DNA of 64,000 bases from Rhizobacter sp964253025 (lineage in GTDB: Bacteria > Pseudomonadota > Gammaproteobacteria > Burkholderiales > Burkholderiaceae_C): the NCBI RefSeq assembly GCF_964253025.1, contig NZ_CAXUQC020000001.1:1364001-1428000 (forward strand), read 5' to 3'. Shown here piece by piece: positions 15,803-21,899 of this stretch (positions are counted from its first letter, which is position 1; each line of letters starts with the position of its first letter). Position numbers and translations under genes: made by a program. Under the pieces are notes generated by a model. It had not been told where the DNA came from and ran no database searches. It was given only the letters and a program-made list of their open reading frames with translations.

Positions 15803-16065
15803 GCAGGCACGTGAGCTGGCCGGCCCTTCGGGTCGTGCAGTTGTACCTCGGTACTCGGCGGCTGCTCGCGTTGCACGCTGGAGGGCGGCTCGATGCTGAG
15901 CGACTGGGGCAGGGCCTGCAGCGCGTCGAACTCGAGCTTGCGGCCTTGCGACGCACCCATCCGGTCGCGGACGTCGTGGCGGAACTGCTCGCCCGCCCCG
16001 CCCCGCTGTCGGGGCCCGTTCTGCTGCTGCTCGGGTTGGCGCTGTTGGCGTCGCTCGGCGGCTGA
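15799..16065 (+). CDS. Small membrane protein at end of trb operon
   Basis: An 88-residue protein, family not recognised. The first ~65 residues are amphipathic and Leu/Arg-rich (VQLYLGTRRLLALHAGG; QRVELELAALRRTHP). The last ~18 are a hydrophobic membrane anchor (GPVLLLLGLALLASLGG), so it is tail-anchored. It overlaps the trbL stop by ATGA, so it is translated with the trb operon. It occupies the place where trbF is expected but does not resemble TrbF/VirB8, which has an N-terminal anchor and a periplasmic domain. Confidence 0.65.
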   Translation: MSRHVSWPALRVVQLYLGTRRLLALHAGGRLDAERLGQGLQRVELELAALRRTHPVADVVAELLARPAPLSGPVLLLLGLALLASLGG

Positions 16066-16589
16066 TCCGCGACTTCCACCTCGCGGCGCTGGTCCATCCC
16101 GGCGACGCCTTATCGGGCTGGGGTCCCTCTTCTCGAAGATGAACGATCTCCACCCCGGAGAGGGAGGAGCTCGCGCCGTGGCGTGTACCCGCAGTACGGG
16201 AGGCCGCGCAAGGGCTGAGCTTCCTCGGACGGCGTCGTTGCCAACCCTTTGCCGGGCAACCGGGTCGCCCCTTGCTTGCCAACCGTGCCCGGGGCGCAAA
16301 CCTTGCCGACGTGGCCGTTCGCCTCCAAGGGCGAACCGGGAAAGTCGACAGCAGAAAATTCCTGATTGCTGCAGCTCAACCGGCGAACCAAAGGGCAAAG
16401 TTGCCTGGTGCCCTGGCTACCTCACTGCCCGAACACCTGCGGCCAACCGTCGCTGACGGTCGGCGTCCATGTTCACTCCTCAGCCCGGTGAGCCAAGCGG
16501 CAGGGGCGTTGGCTGAGTGGTCCGACTCTTGCTCGCCCGGCCGCGCCGTCATCCGCGAGTCCAGTCGGAGCGGCGCATCTGGAGGATGC
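16066..16589. other. Gene-free stretch after trb operon
   Basis: This 524-bp stretch shows no convincing reading frame on either strand. It has several short direct repeats of TTGCCAACC/TTGCCGGGCAACC type around 16240-16290, and an AT-richer patch near 16345-16375. It is where trbF-G-I or an element end could once have lain. No att-like duplicate, tRNA gene or terminator is evident. The promoter of the downstream cytochrome operon probably lies in its right part. Confidence 0.5.
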
Positions 16590-17024
16590 ATGAGAACGAC
16601 AAAAGCAAAGACGGGGAGGGTCCGCCTGGCGGTGGGCAGTTGCCTCTGGCTGTTCGCCTTCCTTGGCGTCACGGCGGCCGTCAATCGACCGACCGAAGCA
16701 ACCGTCAGTGCGCATCACGCGGACGAGATGCGCAGTGCGGACGGCGCCCGGGTGGTGCTTTCCTGCGTGGCCTGCCACGACCTTCGAAACGCCGACAAGA
16801 TCGGTCCACGGCTTGGGGGCGTCATCGGCCGACCTGCCGGGTCCGTGCCGGGGTTCGAATACTCCGCTGCCATGCGCGCGAGCGGTCTTGTCTGGGACGA
16901 GAAAACCTTGGTTCGCTTCCTCGTCGCGCCGGAACAGCTGGTCCCCGGCACCAACATGAGCCTGTCCGGCATGGCTGAAGAAGACGCTCGGGCCGTTGTC
17001 AACTATCTCAAGGAGCAGCGTTGA
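16590..17024 (+). CDS. Membrane-anchored or periplasmic class I cytochrome c
   Basis: A 144-residue c-type cytochrome. An N-terminal hydrophobic segment (AVGSCLWLFAFLGVTAAV, ~14-31) exports it; it may be cleaved or stay as an anchor. The heme site is CVACH (59-63), followed by IGPRLGGVIGR as in cytochrome c2-like proteins. Met123 or Met128 near NMSLSGM is the likely distal ligand. GGAGG at 16581 supports ATG 16590. It is first in a four-gene coupled operon and is the likely electron acceptor of the GMC flavoprotein. Confidence 0.88.
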   Translation: MRTTKAKTGRVRLAVGSCLWLFAFLGVTAAVNRPTEATVSAHHADEMRSADGARVVLSCVACHDLRNADKIGPRLGGVIGRPAGSVPGFEYSAAMRASGLVWDEKTLVRFLVAPEQLVPGTNMSLSGMAEEDARAVVNYLKEQR

Positions 17025-17431
17025 AGCCGTCGTCCCCCTCGCGCAAGACCAGTGTGCAGCGACGCCTGATGTGCGCTGCACTCTTTGCCCCCGTCGTTCA
17101 GGCCGCGCCGGCCCTTTCGTCCACAACGCCGCCGAACCCCTCCCTTGCCTACCTGACCACCTTGTCCGACGCGTTGGGCCTCGAGCTGACACCGCAGGTG
17201 CGCCGCAAGCTGGCAGTGGCCCTGCCGGCCGTCCGCCAGCGGGAGATCATGCAGTCGGTCCACGAACGGCTTCATGCCGTCGTGGGCGATGCGTGGCAAA
17301 CCGCGCGCGAAACCGTTCCGGCCTGCGTCGAGGATGACCTCGCCGCGAATCGGTTGGAGGTGATCGGCGGCCTCGGCTTCTCGCACACCGAACTCGCCCT
17401 CATGCTGGCCACCGGAGGTGACGCCGCATGA
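17021..17431 (+). CDS. Small exported protein, possible dehydrogenase small subunit
   Basis: A 136-residue protein with a basic N-terminus containing an RR pair (VQRRLMCAALFAPVVQA), resembling a Tat-type or Sec signal. The rest is helical with two Cys overall. TTG 17021 overlaps the cytochrome stop (TTGA), and its own stop overlaps the GMC gene. Position between a cytochrome c and a GMC flavoprotein mirrors the small subunit of gluconate/fructose/sorbitol dehydrogenases, which helps export the folded flavoprotein. The match is by size, signal and context; sequence identity is not obvious to me. Confidence 0.55.
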   Translation: MKPSSPSRKTSVQRRLMCAALFAPVVQAAPALSSTTPPNPSLAYLTTLSDALGLELTPQVRRKLAVALPAVRQREIMQSVHERLHAVVGDAWQTARETVPACVEDDLAANRLEVIGGLGFSHTELALMLATGGDAA

Positions 17432-19008
17432 CGCAGTTCATCGACGCCCGAAGCGGCTCTGTGACCGGGCCCATCGAAGCCGACCTCTGCATCGTCGGTG
17501 CCGGTGCTGCCGGCATCACGCTCGCGGCCAACCTGGCCGACAGCGGATTGAAGATCGTCATGCTCGAGAGCGGCTCTCGCGAGATCGAAGGTGCGACGCA
17601 AGACCTCTACAAGGCAGAGCAGACCGGCATCCCCTACTACGACATGACGTCGTGCCGGCTCAGGTTCTTCGGCGGCACGACCAATCACTGGGGCGGCTAC
17701 TGCCGGGAGAACGACCCCATCGACTATGCGGGTCGCCCGGACCTCGGCGTGCCGTCGTGGCCCATCGGCTACGACCAGATCGCGCCCTACGTCACCCTGG
17801 CTGCCAAGCAGCTCGGCCTGACGCGCGAAGGCTTCGATCCGCAGTTGCAGGCGACTCGTCATGGCTTCAGCGCCCAGGACCTTCTCGAGTCTCAGTCGGA
17901 AGACTTCGTGAGCAAAGTGTTCCAGATCAGCGTTCGCCGCCGGTTCCAGGAGCTGTATGCGGACACGTTGGCAAAGCAGACGAATGTCGATGTGTACCTG
18001 AATGCCAACGTCACGCAGCTGATCGTGAATCCGCAAGGCAATCGCATCGATGGCCTGTCCGTGCGCGCGCTGGGCCGTCCGCCTTTCCGTGTCAATGCAA
18101 AGCGTTATGTGCTCGCCGCACACGCCGTCGAGAACGCTCGCCTGATGTTGGCGGCCGACGAGGTGGTGCCCGGCGGCCTGGGCAACAAGTCCGGACAACT
18201 CGGCCGGAATTTCATGGAGCATCCGTACGTCGAGTCGGGGCTGCTCTTTCCGAGCCCGGCATTCCCTCGCTTCTACGATGCCGACACCCTCGGCCGGTTG
18301 CACCTCAACGCCAACCTCAGCTTCAGCGAGAAGGCCATGCGCCGCGAGGGCATGCTGCAGTACTACTGCCGCTTCCGCCCGCTCTACGGTTACGAGGAGT
18401 CGGCCAAGGCACTGTCCGCGCTGAAAGGAGGCTTCTGGGCGCCGGCCGACCTGCACACGCTGGACGCAGTGAGCACCGTGCTGCGCCAGCCCACGGAAAG
18501 CGCCCGCCTCGTCGCCTCTCGTGCGGGGTTGCTGCGCCCGAAGCCGATCGCGTTCCTGCTGGACCATCGCATCGAGCAAAGCCCCAATCCCGATTCGCGG
18601 ATCACGTTGAGCAACGAGCGCGACGAACTTGGCGTGCGCAAGGTGATCCTCAACTGGTCGTTGTCGGACCTGGATTGCCGCACCTTCGCGAAGGGGCAGG
18701 AGGTCACCATCCGCGAACTCACCCGTCTGCAGGCCGGGCGCTTCGAGGCCCCGCCGCTCACGCCCGAGTTCGTTCGCGCCCATGCCAAGGGGCACTACCA
18801 CCACATCGGGACCGCCCGGATGGCCGCTTCCGAGCGTGACGGTGTCGTGGACGTGAACACCAAGGTGTTCGGCATGGCCAACCTGTACGTGGCCGGCAGC
18901 GCGATCTTCCCGACTTCGGGTTACTCTGGACCCACGATGATGGTGATCGCCTTCGCCATCCGCTTGGCGGAGCACCTCAAGCAAAACCCATCGCGGGAGG
19001 CCGCATGA
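17428..19008 (+). CDS. GMC-family FAD oxidoreductase
   Basis: A 526-residue flavoprotein. The FAD-binding motif ADLCIVGAGAAGITLAANL is near residue 14 and the GMC signature GGTTNHWGGYCREN is near residue 82. The C-terminal GMC domain has GHYHHIGTARM with the catalytic His and DVNTKVFGMANLYVAGSAIF. The family usually ends with NPT (second catalytic residue) after GY; here it reads GYSGPTMM, so Asn is replaced by Gly. Likely oxidises an alcohol or sugar and passes electrons to the operon's cytochrome c. Substrate cannot be inferred. It has no signal of its own, consistent with export help from the preceding small protein. Confidence 0.88.
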   Translation: MTQFIDARSGSVTGPIEADLCIVGAGAAGITLAANLADSGLKIVMLESGSREIEGATQDLYKAEQTGIPYYDMTSCRLRFFGGTTNHWGGYCRENDPIDYAGRPDLGVPSWPIGYDQIAPYVTLAAKQLGLTREGFDPQLQATRHGFSAQDLLESQSEDFVSKVFQISVRRRFQELYADTLAKQTNVDVYLNANVTQLIVNPQGNRIDGLSVRALGRPPFRVNAKRYVLAAHAVENARLMLAADEVVPGGLGNKSGQLGRNFMEHPYVESGLLFPSPAFPRFYDADTLGRLHLNANLSFSEKAMRREGMLQYYCRFRPLYGYEESAKALSALKGGFWAPADLHTLDAVSTVLRQPTESARLVASRAGLLRPKPIAFLLDHRIEQSPNPDSRITLSNERDELGVRKVILNWSLSDLDCRTFAKGQEVTIRELTRLQAGRFEAPPLTPEFVRAHAKGHYHHIGTARMAASERDGVVDVNTKVFGMANLYVAGSAIFPTSGYSGPTMMVIAFAIRLAEHLKQNPSREAA

Positions 19009-19244
19009 ACAAGTGGATCGTCTGGCTCCTGTTGCCGCCCATCGCATTCATCCTGCCCTGGAGCGTGGCGCTGCTCGGGCGGCGGTGGCTGGCTGCGGGC
19101 CTGATGCTCGGGCTCTGGGTGGCCGGCATCGCGCTGACCGTCTTCGTGTGGTCCGGCGTCGGCATCGCCTTGCTTGTCGCGCTCGGACTGTGGTCAGCCT
19201 TCACCGGTGTGATTGAACGGCCTTCGGTCGAGCCGGTGGCCTGA
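19005..19244 (+). CDS. Small two-helix membrane protein
   Basis: A 79-residue, almost wholly hydrophobic protein: helices at ~4-24 and ~29-70, the latter probably two passes, with a short polar C-terminus. The ATG overlaps the GMC stop (ATGA), so it belongs to the cytochrome/GMC operon. Family not recognised. It may anchor the dehydrogenase complex (inference). Confidence 0.6.
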   Translation: MNKWIVWLLLPPIAFILPWSVALLGRRWLAAGLMLGLWVAGIALTVFVWSGVGIALLVALGLWSAFTGVIERPSVEPVA

Positions 19245-19353
19245 TGGGCGGGCGGGTGCAGAGGCCCGCGGCGAAGCCTGCGCTCATGCGACGCCGTCGT
19301 CATGCCTGACCGACCCTGGTCCGTCCCACTCGGCACTCGCCAGGGTCTGGCGC

Positions 19354-19740
19354 TCACACGTTCAGGTCGAATCCCAGATCCAGTTCCGACGCCGGCCGGC
19401 CGCCGATTCCCCAGTTGTCCAGCGACGGCTCCTGAATGACGACAAGAATGTCGGTCGGTGCGATGCCAAGGGCTCCGAGGCGTTGGATGATGCCCTCGTA
19501 AAGCCGGCGCTTGGCGTCCACGGAGCGACCCGGAAACAGCTGGTACTCCACCAGCGTGAAGTTCGCGCTCTTGCCGGGGGGAACCGCGAAGTGCTCGGGG
19601 GCGTGCGCGACGTAGCGGATCAAGCGGTCGCCGGTCGGCAGGCGCAAGGCTTCGAGCTGAGCCTGGTACACCGCTTCGATGATGGCTTGCACCTCCTCGG
19701 GCGAACGCGCACGACGCACTTCGATTCTTGCCAGGGGCAT
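19354..19740 (-). CDS. Tautomerase family protein
   Basis: A 128-residue protein starting MPLARIEVRRARS, with Pro2 as the probable catalytic base after Met removal. The fold of the larger Tautomerase_2 type is suggested by PEEVQAIIEAVYQAQLEAL, FTLVEYQLFPGRSVDAKRRL and TDILVVIQEPSLDNWGIGG. Enzymes of this superfamily isomerise keto-enol substrates or dehalogenate small acids; the substrate here is unknown. Monocistronic, 70 bp after the next gene. Confidence 0.8.
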   Translation of the reverse strand: MPLARIEVRRARSPEEVQAIIEAVYQAQLEALRLPTGDRLIRYVAHAPEHFAVPPGKSANFTLVEYQLFPGRSVDAKRRLYEGIIQRLGALGIAPTDILVVIQEPSLDNWGIGGRPASELDLGFDLNV

Positions 19741-19810
19741 GGTGCTTCCTTTGCCAGGATCGGGTCGACCGCCTTGACGCTTGGGCGCGCGCCAGGCAAC
19801 CGGGTGCAGG

Positions 19811-20905
19811 TCAGGCCGATGCGGGTGCGGCCAGACCCTGCCGCCGGCCGATCCAGTGCTTGCCGAGCCGGGTCATCGGCTGTTCGATCCATTGGTACGA
19901 CAGCCAGGCGAGCGGAATGGTGGCCGCGAAGCCGCCCACGACAATGAAGGCGAATCGGTAGGGCGTGCCGGCCGGCACCAGGTGGCTCAACTGCTCGAGC
20001 GCGAGGAAGTGCAGCAGGTAGGCCGAATAGCTGATCCGCCCCATGAACAGGCTGGCGCTGTTGCCGATCGCCCGCAGCGGCAGCGCCGCCAATGCCAGGC
20101 CGATGACAGCGAAGCTGGCGGCGTACAGATGCTGCCCCGTGGGCCCCGGCAGCGGCCATTTCCACGCCAGCAGGAAGAGCGCAATGCCGAGCATCCACGC
20201 GCCCGCGTTCGCCTTGGTCGAGCGCAGCCGCTCAGCCAAGCCGTCGCGCACTGCGAAGTACAGCCAGATGCCCATCGCAAAGCAGGCCAGCTGGTTGAAC
20301 GGCAGGCGGTGGTGGTAGAGGTGCATGGACTTCTCGCTGACCTCGGGGTGCGACCAACCTGACACGAGCAGGAAGCCCACGACGCCGAGCAGCATGGAGG
20401 CGGCCGCGAACACCGCGGCGGCTCGACGGGTTTCGATGAGCTTCACCCACAGCGGAACCGTCAGGTAGAACATCACCTCCACGCTGATGGACCAGCCGCC
20501 CGGTACGACGCTGCTCTGGGTGAGTGGGTGCCAGATGTTCAGGAGCAGCAGGTGCCACGGGTAATGCCATGGCTCGGGTCCTGCCACCCAGCCACGCGAG
20601 CCCAGGCCGAAAACAAGCGTATAGAGGACGATGCCCGCCCAATACACCGGGACGATGCGGATCAAGCGCCGGATGAAGAAATTGCGCGTAGGGGTGGCGT
20701 CCCGACCCAAGGAATTCCGGTAGGTCAGGAAGATGGTGTAGGCGCTGATGACAAAGAACAGCTGAACGCCATAGGCGCCGAACTCGGTCACTCGCCTCAA
20801 GGGGCCGGTGAGTTCGCTGATGCTTCCTGCGTGGTTGGCGATCACCATGGTGATCGCCCAGCCGCGCAGGGCGTCCAGGAACTCGATTCGTTGGGGCTGG
20901 CTCAT
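19811..20905 (-). CDS. Acyltransferase-3 family membrane protein
   Basis: A 364-residue integral membrane protein with about ten hydrophobic helices. The N-terminus has the family's RIEFLDALRGWAITMVIANH motif, with the His used in acyl transfer; FFVISAYTIFL and RRLIRIVPVYW follow. Such proteins O-acetylate or otherwise acylate surface glycans, lipids or antibiotics. ATG 20905 is preferred over an upstream TTG. The closing QWIEQPMTRLG is typical. Target unknown. Confidence 0.88.
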   Translation of the reverse strand: MSQPQRIEFLDALRGWAITMVIANHAGSISELTGPLRRVTEFGAYGVQLFFVISAYTIFLTYRNSLGRDATPTRNFFIRRLIRIVPVYWAGIVLYTLVFGLGSRGWVAGPEPWHYPWHLLLLNIWHPLTQSSVVPGGWSISVEVMFYLTVPLWVKLIETRRAAAVFAAASMLLGVVGFLLVSGWSHPEVSEKSMHLYHHRLPFNQLACFAMGIWLYFAVRDGLAERLRSTKANAGAWMLGIALFLLAWKWPLPGPTGQHLYAASFAVIGLALAALPLRAIGNSASLFMGRISYSAYLLHFLALEQLSHLVPAGTPYRFAFIVVGGFAATIPLAWLSYQWIEQPMTRLGKHWIGRRQGLAAPASA

Positions 20906-21020
20906 GAGCAAAAAATTCCTGACGGATGACGCTGATTCCAGCTGCGGCGCATCGGAAGCAAGCTTCGCGCCGAATAAACCATACTCCCGTCCCTGGACGA
21001 CGTCTCGTGGTAACGAAGCG

Positions 21021-21896
21021 CTACGGCGTTGAAGCGGGGCAGAGCTGCTCGAGCGCGTCCTGGACCACGGCTCGACCGTCCGCCCGCATCAGCGCTTCGA
21101 GGTGACCCGCTCCGGGGAGAGGCGCCCAGTGTCGCCGGGAAGCCGGTGCGGCGTCGAAGATTCGCTTGCCATGAGCGATCGGGATGACCTCGTCCGCGTC
21201 GCCGTGGAGCACCCACAGGGGCACCCCAAGCGACGCGACGGCCACCTCGGGATCTTTCTCCGGTCCGGGCAGGGTTCGCTTGAGCATGGGCGCGAAGACG
21301 GCGAGGACCTTAATCTGCTGCGCCACGTCATGCGCCACGTCGCGATAGCTGGCAAAGGCGGCATCGACGATCAGGCCTTGCACCTGGCCCGGGCGGCTGC
21401 GTGCCACTGCACGCAGGGCCGATGCACCGCCCAGGCTCTGGCCCAGCACCACCACGCGCCCCGGCGTCGCACCAGGTTGGCGGAGCACCGCATCCAATGC
21501 GGCCTCCGTGTCGGCCACGACCCCGTCCAGGCTGGGTTTGCCGCCCGAGAGGCCGAATCCCCGGTAGTCAAACATCATCACGTTCACGCCGTGCGATGGC
21601 AGCCACGCCACCAGCGGGAGGTGGTTGCTGACGTTGGCGGCATTGCCATGGACATGCAGGACGGTGCACCGGGCGGAGCCACGGGCCGGGTCTGCGGGAA
21701 GCCACCACCCATGCAGGGTCGAGCGGTCCTCGGTCTTGAAGTAGACATCGGTTGCACCGCTCAGCCCGAGGGCCGCCGGAGTCCCGTAGGCCCGGTTGTC
21801 GGGGTGGAAGAACAAGCCCTGGACGCACCCGCTCAGCATGGCCGCGCCCAGGAGCGCGGCGAGCCGCAAGAAAAGGCTGCGCCCATCGGGCCGCAC
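21021..21896 (-). CDS. Lipoprotein alpha/beta hydrolase (Bem46/YfhR-like)
   Basis: A 291-residue serine hydrolase. The N-terminal signal ends in a lipobox LSGC (Cys24), so it is probably an outer-membrane-facing lipoprotein. Nucleophile motif GQSLGG (Ser at ~153), oxyanion region HVHGNAAN, acid in LHGDADEVIP, and His in PGAGHLEAL. It resembles the Bem46/YfhR group with unknown substrate. The GTG start lies 3 bp after the gcvP stop, so it is co-transcribed with the glycine-cleavage genes and may fall under the glycine riboswitch. Confidence 0.82.
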   Translation of the reverse strand: MRPDGRSLFLRLAALLGAAMLSGCVQGLFFHPDNRAYGTPAALGLSGATDVYFKTEDRSTLHGWWLPADPARGSARCTVLHVHGNAANVSNHLPLVAWLPSHGVNVMMFDYRGFGLSGGKPSLDGVVADTEAALDAVLRQPGATPGRVVVLGQSLGGASALRAVARSRPGQVQGLIVDAAFASYRDVAHDVAQQIKVLAVFAPMLKRTLPGPEKDPEVAVASLGVPLWVLHGDADEVIPIAHGKRIFDAAPASRRHWAPLPGAGHLEALMRADGRAVVQDALEQLCPASTP

Positions 21897-21899
21897 CGG

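Larger units (their letters stand above)
3531..16065 (+). mobile_element. ICE-like transfer region, reduced
   Basis: Co-directional block of FlhDC-like activator, TraI_2-like, TraD-like, DUF4400, trbB, trbC, trbD, trbE, trbJ, trbL and a small membrane protein. This is the usual gene content of an integrative conjugative element transfer module, but trbF, trbG and trbI are absent, and the relaxase and coupling-protein homologues lack key residues. No integrase, excisionase, att repeat or tRNA boundary is visible. The left limit may lie outside the window; the right limit is placed at the last transfer-type gene. Base composition looks like the surrounding chromosome, suggesting long residence or domestication. 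Confidence 0.65.

Noticed and set aside
1..16065. Integrase or excisionase marking an element end
   Set aside because: No tyrosine or serine recombinase motif was seen in any frame; any such gene would lie left of the window.
15799..16065. The 88-residue protein as TrbF/VirB8
   Set aside because: VirB8 proteins are about 200+ residues with an N-terminal anchor; this protein is short and C-terminally anchored.
16500..16560. tRNA-like words (GTTGGCTGAGTGGTC) suggesting a tRNA-Ser/Leu fragment as an attachment site
   Set aside because: No acceptor stem, anticodon arm or TPsiC loop could be assembled around it, and no duplicate copy was found in the window.
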